Of a stretch of 64,000 nucleotides of DNA, positions 25,149 to 34,571 are shown piece after piece. How positions within the stretch are numbered: the stretch's first letter is position 1; every line of letters starts with the position of its first letter. The notes beneath the pieces are model-generated. The model was not told where the DNA came from. It searched no databases and saw nothing but the letters and a program-made list of their open reading frames with translations. The DNA is from Flaviaesturariibacter aridisoli. GTDB lineage: Bacteria > Bacteroidota > Bacteroidia > Chitinophagales > Chitinophagaceae. The DNA is taken from assembly GCF_004343705.1 (NCBI RefSeq), contig NZ_SKFH01000009.1:62001-126000 (forward strand), read 5' to 3'. Position numbers and translations under genes: made by a program.

Positions 25149-25814
25149 TCAGTCGCCCGTCTTGCTGTCGGGTGCCTCTACCGGCTTCGACTGGGCCGAT
25201 CCCTTTTGACGCAGGAAGATGGACAAGGCCACCATCGCAAAGACCGACAGGAATTCGCTTTGCCAGTTCTGGAACGATTCAAACCAGAATTTGCTGTTGC
25301 CCAGGTATGCGAAGAAGGCGTCTTGGGGCTTGCCTTCCAGGCCCTGCAACTTGTTGTAATGCTCCCAGCTTCCCAGCCAGTGCAACAGGAACGAAAAAGC
25401 AAAGAGCACAAACAGGGCGATGCTCAGGGAGTTCTCATAAATCTTCCGCACCAGGCCGCCGCGACGAACGGGCCAGGGCGAATCTTTCGTAACCGGCTCC
25501 TGCGCTTCCTTCTTGTCGGGGTCGTTCGATTCGGACGAACCGCGCTGGTAGAGGCAGGCGGTGAGCACCACAAACAGTGCCATCTGCAAAAACTCGCTTT
25601 CCCAGTTTTCGAATGTGGCTTCGATAAAGTGGCCCGAGCCCAGGTATTGCACAAAGCCGACCGTGGCGCCGCCCTGCTCCTGCATTTCTTCGTTGAACTG
25701 TCGGAAGCCGGTAAAGGCCTGGGCAATCCAGGTGAAAAAAAACAAGCCGATGAACACGATCGATAAACCATTGTTTTTCCAGATCCCGCCTTTTTTCCTG
25801 TTGCTGTGTTTCAT
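25149..25814 (-). CDS. DUF6766-like integral membrane protein
   Basis: 221 residues from the ATG at 25814 (MKHSNRKKGGIWKNNGLSIV); a TTG four codons earlier is the alternative. Four hydrophobic segments appear in two repeated halves: LSIVFIGLFFFTWIAQAFTG then FLQMALFVVLTACLYQRGS, and SLSIALFVLFAFSFLLHWLG then FLSVFAMVALSIFLRQKGS. Both halves contain a FE.W.SEFL motif between the helices, so the protein is an internal duplication. The family is widespread but uncharacterised. Gene neighbours give no clue. Confidence 0.82.
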   Translation of the reverse strand: MKHSNRKKGGIWKNNGLSIVFIGLFFFTWIAQAFTGFRQFNEEMQEQGGATVGFVQYLGSGHFIEATFENWESEFLQMALFVVLTACLYQRGSSESNDPDKKEAQEPVTKDSPWPVRRGGLVRKIYENSLSIALFVLFAFSFLLHWLGSWEHYNKLQGLEGKPQDAFFAYLGNSKFWFESFQNWQSEFLSVFAMVALSIFLRQKGSAQSKPVEAPDSKTGD

Positions 25815-25925
25815 ATTTCGCGGCAATCGCCTGACCGGAACTATACAAACGCGGTGCCACTGCCCAGGTCTGTTGAAAACTTGCCGGGCGGGGGTCGTAA
25901 AGAACGTTACCGATTCGGGATCTGC

Positions 25926-26726
25926 CTACAGCCCGTAGTGCTTCCGGATCATCTTGTCGAAGCGCTGCGAAGGCAGGAGGCGCTTCAGGAGTACCGACAC
26001 CTTTTCGAGGGGCTTTCCGAGGCGGTACACGCGCTTCAGGCGCGGCGTTCGCAGGAGCTCCTCCAGCAACCGGCCGAAGGCCTCAGGCGGGAGGCCCTTC
26101 TCCACGCTTTCGTTGATGAGGCGGTAGGTATGTTCAAAAGAAGCGCGGTAGGGGCTGTCGGCCGGCAGCTCCACGCGGATGCGGTTCTTATTGATGTCGG
26201 TACGCACGCCGCCGGGCTGCACTACGCAGGCCTGTATGCCGAAGGGTGCCAGCTCGGTGCGCAGGGCCTCGGTCAGTCGGTCTACGGCCGCCTTGCTGGC
26301 GCTGTAGAGGCCGCGGTAGGGCAGCCCGATCTCCGATCCGATGGACGATATGTTGATGATCTTCCCGCTCCCCTGCCGGCGCATGTGCGGCAGAACGGCC
26401 TGGCAGGTGCGCAGCACACCCACCACGTTGGTATCGAGCACGCGCTGCACGTCGTCTACCGACAGTTCCTCCACCGGCCCGGCGATGCCGAGGCCGGCAT
26501 TGTTTACCAGCACGTCGATGCGGCCCGCCTGGGCCAGGATGCGGCCAAGGGCCGTAGAAATACTGGTAACGTCGGTCACGTCCATATTGACCGTATGAAA
26601 CGGCTTTTCCTGCCCTTCGATGCGGCGGGAGGTACCGTACACGGTATGACCCGCGCGGGCAAGGTGGGCGGCCATTTCTTCACCGAGGCCGCTGGAGGCG
26701 CCGGTCACGAGGATCACTTGTTTCAC
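25926..26726 (-). CDS. Short-chain dehydrogenase/reductase
   Basis: 266 residues from a GTG at 26726 (VKQVILVTGASSGLGEEMAA), chosen because the Rossmann strand starts there; the in-frame extension upstream reads through a terminator and has no dehydrogenase features. TGASSGLG at 8-15, NNAGLG, catalytic Ser in ISSIGSEIG, and YSASK (Tyr-x-x-x-Lys) are all present, followed by QPGGVRTDI. The C-terminal 40 residues are basic and longer than in minimal SDRs, as in the group acting on lipid or steroid-like substrates. The substrate is unknown. Confidence 0.88.
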   Translation of the reverse strand: MKQVILVTGASSGLGEEMAAHLARAGHTVYGTSRRIEGQEKPFHTVNMDVTDVTSISTALGRILAQAGRIDVLVNNAGLGIAGPVEELSVDDVQRVLDTNVVGVLRTCQAVLPHMRRQGSGKIINISSIGSEIGLPYRGLYSASKAAVDRLTEALRTELAPFGIQACVVQPGGVRTDINKNRIRVELPADSPYRASFEHTYRLINESVEKGLPPEAFGRLLEELLRTPRLKRVYRLGKPLEKVSVLLKRLLPSQRFDKMIRKHYGL

Positions 26727-26805
26727 GATAGCGGGAATTGTTTCGCCTGCAAAGCTGCCGCAAAATGACCAGATTGCCACCGGTAAAAGCCATTGGCCCC
26801 TAACT

Positions 26806-26838
26806 AAAAAACCCCCGTCTTGCGAACGGGGGCCTTTT
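26806..26838 (-). terminator. Terminator at the end of the beta-glucan PUL operon
   Basis: Stem CCCCCGT (26812-26818) and ACGGGGG (26826-26832), followed on the minus strand by six T. It is 17 bases after the GH16 stop. Confidence 0.88.
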
Positions 26839-26854
26839 AAAAACACACACTTGC

Positions 26855-28051
26855 TTATTGGTACACGCGGATATAATCCACAATAAGCCACTGGGGGAAA
26901 CGCGTCGTCGCGTCGGGGTTGCCGGGCCAGTTGCCGCCAACGGCCAGGTTGAAGATCAGGTAGAACTGCTCGTTGAAGGGCCAGTTGGCCGTTCCTACGT
27001 CGGCGCGGTTCACCGTCGAATACAGGTTACCGTCTACGATCCACTTGATCTGATCCTGCTTCCATTCAAGCGAGAATACATGAAACTCGTCGTTGAAAAC
27101 GCCGCCGTTGGGGAGCGTATAGCCACGGCTGATCTGGGTGCTGCCGGGGCCGGGGCCGTAGTGCACGGTACCGTACACTTTGCCGGGCTCATGCCCGATC
27201 GCTTCCATCAGGTCGATCTCGCCACTACGCGGCCAGCCACCGTACACATTGTCCTGCGGCAGCAGCCACAGCGCCGGCCAGATGCCTTTGCCGCGCGGGA
27301 GACGGGCGCGGATGTCGATGCGCCCATACTTGAAAGACTTCTTACCCGCCGTGAGGATCTTGGACGATGTGTAGTTCTTACCGCTGTACGACTCGGGCCG
27401 CGCCTCGATGAGGAGGGCGCCGTCCTGGAAAAACAGGTTCTCCGGGCGGTCGGTATAATATTCAAGCTCGTTGTTGCCCCAGCCGCACAGGTTCGGACAA
27501 CCGTCGCCATTCTGGTTGGTCCAGAAGGTGGAGCTGAGCGCGCCGCTGTTGAACTCATCGCTCCAGGCCAGCGTGTAGCCGGGGTAGCCCGAGGGCGCGT
27601 TATAGCCGGCGTTGGTAAAGGGCACCCGGGTATCGTCGTTTGTAAGCGTGGCCGTTGCCGTTGCGCGGTACAGGGTGGCGCCGGTGGGGTTGCTCAGGAT
27701 CACCTGGAAGGTCTCGTCGCCTTCACGCGCGTCGTCGCCCGACACGGTGATCGACAGCTGCTTTTCGCGCTCGCCCGCGGCGAAGGTCAGCGTGCCACCG
27801 GATACGGCCACGTAGTCGTCGCCCGATACAGCCGAGCCATCCTGCGTGCGGTATTGTACGGTCACGGGACCGGCAGCGGCCACATCGAGCGCCACGCGCA
27901 GCGTGAACGAGTTGCTGCCGTTGCCCTCGGCGCGGCTGTTGTCGTCGATGCTGATCTGCGGGGTGACAGACGTATTGCCGCCATTGCCGCCGCTGCCTTT
28001 CTTGCAGGCCAGCGCTGCCACGAGCATCAGGGGGATCAGGTTCATTTTCAT
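26855..28051 (-). CDS. GH16 endo-beta-1,3-glucanase (laminarinase-type) lipoprotein with Calx-beta domain
   Basis: 398 residues with a lipoprotein signal (MKMNLIPLMLVAALACKKGS, Cys16). Calx-beta domain about 30-140 (SGGTLTFAAGEREKQLSITV, DDAREGDETFQVILSNPTGA). GH16 domain 155-398 with the catalytic block GEIDLMEAIGHE (nucleophile Glu278, acid/base Glu283), plus FKYGRIDIRARLPRGKGIWP and a WLIVDYIRVYQ ending. GH16 enzymes with this block act on beta-1,3- or mixed-linkage glucans. Last gene of the PUL. Surface-anchored on the outer membrane is the usual place for such lipoproteins. Confidence 0.93.
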   Translation of the reverse strand: MKMNLIPLMLVAALACKKGSGGNGGNTSVTPQISIDDNSRAEGNGSNSFTLRVALDVAAAGPVTVQYRTQDGSAVSGDDYVAVSGGTLTFAAGEREKQLSITVSGDDAREGDETFQVILSNPTGATLYRATATATLTNDDTRVPFTNAGYNAPSGYPGYTLAWSDEFNSGALSSTFWTNQNGDGCPNLCGWGNNELEYYTDRPENLFFQDGALLIEARPESYSGKNYTSSKILTAGKKSFKYGRIDIRARLPRGKGIWPALWLLPQDNVYGGWPRSGEIDLMEAIGHEPGKVYGTVHYGPGPGSTQISRGYTLPNGGVFNDEFHVFSLEWKQDQIKWIVDGNLYSTVNRADVGTANWPFNEQFYLIFNLAVGGNWPGNPDATTRFPQWLIVDYIRVYQ

Positions 28052-28074
28052 ATCCTCGTTTCGTTTCTTTTAAA

Positions 28075-29532
28075 TTACCATACAAAAGTAGCGGCCGAGC
28101 CGGCGTTCAGCACCGTGGCCGCCCAGCGGCCCCCGTAGCGGATGTTGAAGGCCTGCGGCGAACCTCCGTCGTTGAGTACCAGCAGTACCTTCTTTCCGTC
28201 GGGGCGACGGAAGGCAACGCTGTACAGGTTGCCCGTGTTGCCTGACTGGATACGCACGGACCCAGGTGTCACAAAGCGCGAAGCCTGCGCGATGATGTAA
28301 TACGATACGTTGCGGGTGACGTTGCTCCCGGAGATGGTCAGCGCGCCCTTGCATACGTCGCAACCACCCGGTGTATGCGGCCCGAAGGAAAGGTCGTTGG
28401 CCAGGTTCCACTCAAGCGCATTGCGGCTCCAGTTGCGCATCGACCCGATAATGACGTTGCGCAGGTGCCAGCGCAGGTCGCCGCCGAATGATCCGTTCGA
28501 AGCGGTGTATTGCTCCGTGAAGTATATGTTCCGGTCGGGGTGAGCGTTGTGCACCTGCGACAGCGCGCTGATGTCGCCGGCATACAGGTGAAAGGCCGAT
28601 CCGTCCACGAAGGCTTTGGCGGCAGCGTCGGCCAGCACGTTCAGCGGGTAGTCGGGGCGGTCGCAGTTGTGGTCCCAGATAATGATCTTGGTAGTGATCC
28701 CGGCAGCCTGGAAGGCAGGCCCGAGGTGGTTCTTCACAAAATCGGCCTGCTGTGCGGCGGTCATCACCATGCTCGGGTTGTTGCCTCCGTGCAGGGGTTC
28801 GTTCTGCACCGTGATGGCCTGCACCGGTAAGCCGCGCTGTTGCATCGCCTGCAGGTACTTGACGAAGTACTGCGCATAGGCTCCGTAGAATTGCGGGAGC
28901 AGGCTTCCGCCAACGGAGGAGCCGTTGTCCTTCATCCAGGCCGGCGGCGACCAGGGCGAAGCCAGTAATTGCAGCGACGGGTTGATGGAGCGGATCTGCT
29001 GCAGCAGGGGCAGCAGGCTTTGCTCTTCGGCCGCGATGGAAAAGTGCTGCAGCGTTGGGTCGGTTTGGCCCGCCGGAAGGTCGTCGTAGGAATACACTGA
29101 GGCGCTCAGGTCGGAGGCGCCGATGCTGATGCGCAGGTAGTTGACGGCGATGGCGCCATCGTCGGAGGAGAAAAGCTCCCGGAGCAAGGTCTGACGGGCG
29201 CCCGCGGGCAGCGACTGCAGGAGGCCGGCGCTGCCCCCGGTGAGTGTGTAGCCGAAGCCGTCAACCGTTTGAAAGGTCTGGGCCGTATCGATGTCGATAT
29301 TGGGATAGCTGTTTGCCGTAGTGCCGAAGTTGAGCGGTGTTGTCAGCGGCTGCAGCAGTTGATTGCCGTCGCTGCTCGTTACCCAGGCAGAGAGGTCGGA
29401 TCCGGTGGGGCCCGGAGCGGGAGGATTGCTCCCCCCGGCCCCGTTGGCCGACCCGGCGCCTTTCTTCGCGCAACCACCCGCCAGGGCCAGTGCGCTGCAA
29501 AAGGCGATACCGTAGAAATACAGGCGTTTCAT
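28075..29532 (-). CDS. GH30 endo-beta-1,6-glucanase-type lipoprotein
   Basis: 485 residues. Lipoprotein signal (CSALALAGGCAKKG, Cys21) and a Gly/Pro linker. GH30 barrel: VDGFGYTLTGGSAGLL near 90, SPWSPPAWMKDNGS near 192, the acid/base Glu245 in TVQNEPLHGG, the nucleophile Glu340 in NIYFTEQYTASNGSF, and the closing beta-sandwich (KKVLLVLNDGGSPQAFNIRY). GH30 enzymes of this kind cleave beta-1,6-glucosidic bonds or glucosylceramide; beside GH16 and GH3 in a PUL, removing or cutting beta-1,6 branches of a beta-glucan is the most likely task. Six bases separate it from the GH3 gene. Confidence 0.9.
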   Translation of the reverse strand: MKRLYFYGIAFCSALALAGGCAKKGAGSANGAGGSNPPAPGPTGSDLSAWVTSSDGNQLLQPLTTPLNFGTTANSYPNIDIDTAQTFQTVDGFGYTLTGGSAGLLQSLPAGARQTLLRELFSSDDGAIAVNYLRISIGASDLSASVYSYDDLPAGQTDPTLQHFSIAAEEQSLLPLLQQIRSINPSLQLLASPWSPPAWMKDNGSSVGGSLLPQFYGAYAQYFVKYLQAMQQRGLPVQAITVQNEPLHGGNNPSMVMTAAQQADFVKNHLGPAFQAAGITTKIIIWDHNCDRPDYPLNVLADAAAKAFVDGSAFHLYAGDISALSQVHNAHPDRNIYFTEQYTASNGSFGGDLRWHLRNVIIGSMRNWSRNALEWNLANDLSFGPHTPGGCDVCKGALTISGSNVTRNVSYYIIAQASRFVTPGSVRIQSGNTGNLYSVAFRRPDGKKVLLVLNDGGSPQAFNIRYGGRWAATVLNAGSAATFVW

Positions 29533-29538
29533 AGTAAT

Positions 29539-31743
29539 TTATTGCAGGGTGATACGCGCGCTCAGCGGAAGGCTGCGGGAAGAACCGCCTACGAGGATAT
29601 CGTAAGCGCCACCGTCGCTGACCCATTTGCTTTGCACATCATTGTAATACTGGAAAGCGTCTTCGTTCAGTGTGAGCGTCACTTGCTTGCTTTCGCCGGG
29701 TTGCAGCCACACTTTCTGGAAGCCCTTGAGCTCGCGCTCGGGGCGCGGCAGCGATGGGCGCTGCTGGTGTACGTATAGTTGCGCCGTTTCAGCGCCGGCC
29801 ACCTTGCCCGTGTTCGTCACCGTGAAGGTTACCGTGGCGCGCTTGCCCTTTGCCGCCGTCTTGATGTTGCTGTAGCGGAAGCTGGTGTAGGAAAGACCGT
29901 GACCGAAGGCGAACTGCGGCTCCACCTTCCAGGTGTCGAAGTAGCGGTAGCCCACGTAGATGTCGTCGTTGTAATTCACGATGCCGTCTTTGCCGGGATA
30001 CTCACCCAGCTTGTGGGCAGGCGCTTCGGCAAGCGTTTTCGGGAAGGTCATCGGGAGCTTGCCCGACGGGTTCACTTCGCCAAACAGGATCCGGGCGAGG
30101 GCGTTGCCGCCTTCCATACCGGGATACCAGGCCTGCAGGATGGCGGGCGCAGCGTCTACCCAGCGGGTCATGTCCATCGCGCCGCCACCCATCAGCACCA
30201 CGATGGTGCGCGGGTTGGCTTTCAGCACAGCGCTGATGAGCGCGTCCTGGTTGAAGGGCAGGTTCATGTCGGGCTTGTCCACGTCTTCGGCATCGTAGGC
30301 ATTGTCGGCCCAAACGGTATGGTTGTAGCCGTGGAAGGAGCCACCCACGTAAACCACCACGTCGGCCGCAGCGGCTGCGTCGGTGGCTGCCCGGATCGAA
30401 GCTTCATCGGCCTGGGCATCGCGGGCCACGGCATAGCCGGGCACGTAGGTAATCTGCGCGCTGTTGCCTACGAGTTTGCGCAGCCCTTCGAGGGGCGTGA
30501 TCTCGTAGAACGCTTTCACCTGCGAAGAGCCGCCACCCATGGCCTGCTTGCGGTCGGCGTTGGCGCCGATGACGGCGATGCGGCGCACGGCGCTTTTCTG
30601 CAGGGGCAGCAGCGCGTTGCTGTTCTTGAGCAGCACAATGCCTTCCTCGGCAATGCGGCGCGCCGTTTCCTGGTGCCCTTTCGTGTTGTAAGCACCTTTC
30701 TTGCGCTTGCCATCGATCACGTTGGTCTTCAGCATCACGTAAAGAATGCGGCGCACTTTATCGTCCACCAGGTATTCGGGCATACGGCCGCTGCGCACTA
30801 AACTGAGCACCGAATCGGCCATGTAAAATTTGTTGTAATCAGGGTTGGGCAGCATCGCCAGGTCGGTGCCCATCTCCACGTCGGTGCCGTTCCACATTGC
30901 CTGCTGCGTGTGGTGTACGGCGCCCCAGTCGCTCATAAGCACGCCTTTGAGGCCCCACTCCTTTTTCAGGATGTCGTTGACGAGGTAGTGGTTCTCGGTA
31001 GCCCACTGCCCGCGCACTTTGTTGTAGGACCCCATGATGGTGTTGGCCTTGCCTTCCACGATAGCGGCGCGGAAGCCGGGCAGGTAGATTTCGCGGAGCG
31101 CCCGCTCGCTCAGGTGCACGTCGATGGACGTACGCTTGACCTCCTGGTTGTTGAGGGCATAGTGCTTGACGCAGGCAGAGATGCCCTGGTCCTGAACGCC
31201 ATTTACGTAGCCCACTACGAGGCGCGAAACGAGGTACGGATCTTCGCTCTGGTATTCGAAGTTGCGGCCGTTGAGGGGCGTGCGGATGATGTTGATACCG
31301 GGGCCGAGGATGACGTCCTTGCCGCGGGCGGCGGCCTCGCTGCCCAGCACGGAGCCGAAGGCATAGCCCAGCTGCGGGTTCCAGGTAGCGGCGAGACAAA
31401 CACCCACGGGAAGTGCCGTGCCCGAATCGTATACGTTGCGGTCGGCATCCCAATCGCGGCCGTGCTCCACGCGCACGCCGTGCGGGCCGTCCGACATTTT
31501 CCACTCGGGGATGTGGAGGCGCGGCACGCCGCCGGAGGTGAAGGAGGAAGTGGCGTGGATCATGTTGACCTTTTCTTCGAGGGTCATCTGGCGCAGCAGC
31601 GACTCGGCCTGTGCTTCCAGCGAAGATTCCGAGGGCGTACCCTTGGCCACCTTCACCGGCGTTTTATTCTGGGCCGCCGCGGGCAGGCTTAGGGCCACGC
31701 AGCCCGCAAGCAGGAAGCGCGTGAACAGAGGTATCGTTTTCAT
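29539..31743 (-). CDS. GH3 beta-glucosidase (BglX-like), PUL
   Basis: 734 residues with signal peptide (LLAGCVALSLPAAAQ). Full GH3 layout: barrel to about 380 with KHYALNNQEVKRTSIDVHLS and the nucleophile Asp272 in VLMSDWGAVHHT, the alpha/beta sandwich with IAVIGANADRKQAMGGGSSQ, and a fibronectin-III-like end (VTFTVTNTGKVAGAETAQLY). These enzymes release glucose from beta-glucan oligomers in the periplasm. It lies in the PUL directly after the GH5 and before the GH30, and would complete degradation of laminarin-type oligomers. Confidence 0.93.
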   Translation of the reverse strand: MKTIPLFTRFLLAGCVALSLPAAAQNKTPVKVAKGTPSESSLEAQAESLLRQMTLEEKVNMIHATSSFTSGGVPRLHIPEWKMSDGPHGVRVEHGRDWDADRNVYDSGTALPVGVCLAATWNPQLGYAFGSVLGSEAAARGKDVILGPGINIIRTPLNGRNFEYQSEDPYLVSRLVVGYVNGVQDQGISACVKHYALNNQEVKRTSIDVHLSERALREIYLPGFRAAIVEGKANTIMGSYNKVRGQWATENHYLVNDILKKEWGLKGVLMSDWGAVHHTQQAMWNGTDVEMGTDLAMLPNPDYNKFYMADSVLSLVRSGRMPEYLVDDKVRRILYVMLKTNVIDGKRKKGAYNTKGHQETARRIAEEGIVLLKNSNALLPLQKSAVRRIAVIGANADRKQAMGGGSSQVKAFYEITPLEGLRKLVGNSAQITYVPGYAVARDAQADEASIRAATDAAAAADVVVYVGGSFHGYNHTVWADNAYDAEDVDKPDMNLPFNQDALISAVLKANPRTIVVLMGGGAMDMTRWVDAAPAILQAWYPGMEGGNALARILFGEVNPSGKLPMTFPKTLAEAPAHKLGEYPGKDGIVNYNDDIYVGYRYFDTWKVEPQFAFGHGLSYTSFRYSNIKTAAKGKRATVTFTVTNTGKVAGAETAQLYVHQQRPSLPRPERELKGFQKVWLQPGESKQVTLTLNEDAFQYYNDVQSKWVSDGGAYDILVGGSSRSLPLSARITLQ

Positions 31744-31767
31744 GTTGGTTCTTTTAAGGGTTAGAGA

Positions 31768-33534
31768 TCATTGGCTGCCCTTCTCATCGGGCAGCGCCTC
31801 AAAGCGCAGGTAGTTCACCGCCAGTCCTTCCCCGGCCGACCCGATGCGGATGCGGCTACGTCCTGCGGGCAGGTACACGGGCTCGGAGCGGGTATACTTC
31901 CAACTTTCACCACCCGTTGCGTCCAGCTTCACCGCTGCTCCATTGACCCAGAGCAGGGGCTGTGCATCCCCCTCGGCGCGCAGGCGCAGCCCAAGGCGGT
32001 AGGTGCCCGGCGCAGTCACGTCCACCGAGTATTGCAGCCATTCCCGGTCGCCGAGGCTTGCCACCTGGAAACCAATGCCGCTGTCGGCACAGGGCAGTAT
32101 ATCTACGGGATCGTTGCGAAAGGTCCAGCCGCGGTTCCATTCGGTGCGTTTGCCGGAAGAAACCCAATAGTTGCCGGAGTCGCGGGCGAAGTAAGCTTCC
32201 CCGTTGCGGCCCAGGTCGAAGTGAACGGCCCAGACGGTCGTATCGGGACCGATGGAATGCGGTTGAAACGGACGTGTATCGTGCGACCCCACCTGGCGAA
32301 ACAGGGCGTCTACCACGTCGGGGTGGTAGTGCGCGCGGTCGGTGCGGCTGTCGCGCGCCAATTGCATCAGTCCGCGGAAAGCAGCGTCCGGAGCGGGCTT
32401 CCGACCCCGGCCCTTGAGCCAGGATTGCACGGCGCGAAAGTCATCGTTGTTGGGAATTTCGAACGGGTTATTCATCCCCATCTTTTTGTGCGGCCACCAG
32501 GCCCAGCCGATGTCGTGGCGTTCGAGCAATTCCACCGCGTCGCGAAACCAGGCGTTCGAGTTCTCACCCGATTCGCCCATCCACACGGGAATACCGTAAC
32601 GCTTCCGCAGATCGGCGATGCCGGCGATCGCACCTTCGTTGTTGTCGTTCCAGTACTTGTGAAAGCTAAGGGCCATGTTGCTGTCCCAGGGAGGCAGTAC
32701 TCCGCGGTAGTTGTTGCCCCAGCAGTTGCCCTCGATGATGACCAGGTGGTTTTTATCCACGCGGCGGACGGCTGTCGTCAGGCGCATGTAAAACGCGCGC
32801 AGCGGTGCATTGCTGCTGTCGTTGCAGCCGTTGCGGTCCTGTGGGTTGCTGAAGTTCCAGTTGGGTTCGTTGATCAGGTCGTAAGCGCCGATCCAGGGTT
32901 CGCGGGCATAGCGTTCGGCAAGGCGGGTCCAGAGGGCCACGGTCTTGTTTTGAGCGGCGCTGTCCTGCCAGAGTGGTGCGCGGCTGCTGTCGCGGTCGGA
33001 AATGGGCAGGTCATTGCCCTGCCCGCCCGGCGCGGCGTGGAGGTCCAGGATGAGGTACATCCGCTTGGCGGCACACCAGCGCAGCAAGGAGTCGGTGAGG
33101 GTGAAGCCTTTGGAAAGCCAGGTGTTGCGGCCTTTTACGGGCTCGCGGTCCACCGGGAGGGTAAAGAGGTTGTAGTGCATCGGCAGCCGCACGGAATTGA
33201 AGCCCCAGGCCGCGAGGGAATCGATATCGGCGCGGGTGACAAAGCCGTCGAGCCAGGCATCGTAAAATGCTTTTGTACGTTCGATTCCCACCAGGGTCTC
33301 GAGTTGCTGGCGGATCTCCTGCTGGTTGACCGGGCCGCCCGAAAGCTGCAGCATGTAAGGCTCCTGGAGCATCCAGCCGCCGAGGCCCATCCCCCGTAGT
33401 AATACGGGACGTCCGCTGCCGTCGGCGAGGCGGTCGCCCTGCGCATGCAGGAAACCCTGCGCGGAGCCGTTGACGGCGCCGAGCAACGCGATGGTACAGG
33501 CAATAAGGGATCGTATCGTTCGGAGGTAACGCAA
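31768..33534 (-). CDS. GH5-type glycosidase with C-terminal carbohydrate-binding-like domain
   Basis: 588 residues if started at the TTG at 33534. That start gives a good signal peptide (RYLRTIRSLIACTIALLGAV then NGSAQG); no ATG is suitably placed, and the earlier GTG at 33600 precedes no signal. GH5 barrel: VLLRGMGLGGWMLQEPYML, ILDLHAAPGGQGNDLPI, acid/base Glu223 in YDLINEPNWN, nucleophile Glu321 in VWMGESGENSN. Residues about 470-585 form a CBM6-like sandwich (GIGFQVASLGDREWLQYSVD, SRIRIGSAGEGLAVNYLRFE). Subfamily and substrate cannot be fixed by eye; a beta-glucan is implied by the PUL. Confidence 0.85.
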   Translation of the reverse strand: MRYLRTIRSLIACTIALLGAVNGSAQGFLHAQGDRLADGSGRPVLLRGMGLGGWMLQEPYMLQLSGGPVNQQEIRQQLETLVGIERTKAFYDAWLDGFVTRADIDSLAAWGFNSVRLPMHYNLFTLPVDREPVKGRNTWLSKGFTLTDSLLRWCAAKRMYLILDLHAAPGGQGNDLPISDRDSSRAPLWQDSAAQNKTVALWTRLAERYAREPWIGAYDLINEPNWNFSNPQDRNGCNDSSNAPLRAFYMRLTTAVRRVDKNHLVIIEGNCWGNNYRGVLPPWDSNMALSFHKYWNDNNEGAIAGIADLRKRYGIPVWMGESGENSNAWFRDAVELLERHDIGWAWWPHKKMGMNNPFEIPNNDDFRAVQSWLKGRGRKPAPDAAFRGLMQLARDSRTDRAHYHPDVVDALFRQVGSHDTRPFQPHSIGPDTTVWAVHFDLGRNGEAYFARDSGNYWVSSGKRTEWNRGWTFRNDPVDILPCADSGIGFQVASLGDREWLQYSVDVTAPGTYRLGLRLRAEGDAQPLLWVNGAAVKLDATGGESWKYTRSEPVYLPAGRSRIRIGSAGEGLAVNYLRFEALPDEKGSQ

Positions 33535-33648
33535 AATCGGGAGGTTAGCGCCGCAGGTAAGAAAGGGGGCTCGGGACCTGGAAAGGCCCCGAAGACCCAC
33601 CTGTTCTTGTGACTGCTTGCTTATGTCAGAGAAAACTGCGCGAAGGGA

Positions 33649-34545
33649 TTAAGGCTTCGGAACGAGCGTGAATTTCCAGTAGCCCCAGCCGTACATCTTG
33701 CGTACAACGAGCTGGTTCTGATCGATCGACATGATCTCGTACGTGTTTTCCGGCTCGGGTGCAGCGATGGTGCCGTTCTGGCCGGCTTTGTAGAGACCGA
33801 GGTGGGCGCCGTTGCCGATCACTTTGAGCTGGTTGTTGTTGATCACCTGGTAGGCAAAGTTGCCCGAGCCCCAGGCACGATACTGCGGCTGGATCTGAGC
33901 AACGGGGTAGCAGGCGATATTGGTAGTACCGGCACCGGCCATGTCGGCTGGCCAGGGCTGACCGCTTTCGTCATCCACACGCATATCGCCCTTGTCGTCG
34001 AAGAGGAAAGAGCCGTCCATCTTGAAGGTATACTCGTCGTTGAAGAGGCAGGTGCGGTCGGCGGCCGTAACGTCGGCGGCGCCGTTGGACCACCAGACCG
34101 AGTTGTCGGTAGGGCCCACTACCAGTGCAGCGGAGCCGGGCTTCAGGATCCAGGTTTTGGTGCTGTTGCCCGTGAGGATCTTCTGCGGCGTGATGGCAGC
34201 CGGATCGTCGTTGGGCACGTTCAGCGTCTGGCGGGCGCTGTCCACGCCGCCCTGGCCGTAGGTCAGCAGGCGGATGGTGTAGTTGCCGCGATCGGGGAAG
34301 TAGAGCGTATCTACCGCCTGGCGCGTGGCATAGGCGCCGCTATTGAGGGCCCAGTCGTAGCGGAAGGCGTTCGTCGACGTGCTGGTGACGAGGTATTTGT
34401 TGGTCTGACCCGCGATCGGCGTTACCGTGAAGGAAGCCTTCGGAGCCGGCTCCAGGTCTTTGACGTCGTATTTGCAGGCGGCGAAGCCAACGCTGACCAC
34501 GAGGGCGGCGAGGGCGGAAACCTTATAGAAAGAATGCTTTTTCAT
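33649..34545 (-). CDS. PKD-domain lipoprotein, SusE-position glycan-binding candidate
   Basis: 298 residues with lipoprotein signal (LAALVVSVGFAACKYDV, Cys24). An Ig/PKD-like domain at about 36-110 (KASFTVTPIAGQTNKYLVTS, YFPDRGNYTIRLLTYGQGG) is followed by a C-terminal domain rich in Trp and Tyr (KTWILKPGSAALVVGPTDNS, MYGWGYWKFTLVPKP), which could form aromatic sugar-binding platforms. Its place directly after susD is where surface glycan-binding proteins of the SusE type are usually found. No enzyme motif is seen, so binding rather than catalysis is expected. Confidence 0.82.
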   Translation of the reverse strand: MKKHSFYKVSALAALVVSVGFAACKYDVKDLEPAPKASFTVTPIAGQTNKYLVTSTSTNAFRYDWALNSGAYATRQAVDTLYFPDRGNYTIRLLTYGQGGVDSARQTLNVPNDDPAAITPQKILTGNSTKTWILKPGSAALVVGPTDNSVWWSNGAADVTAADRTCLFNDEYTFKMDGSFLFDDKGDMRVDDESGQPWPADMAGAGTTNIACYPVAQIQPQYRAWGSGNFAYQVINNNQLKVIGNGAHLGLYKAGQNGTIAAPEPENTYEIMSIDQNQLVVRKMYGWGYWKFTLVPKP

Positions 34546-34571
34546 GTAGTTGTTTTTGATGGAATGACGAC

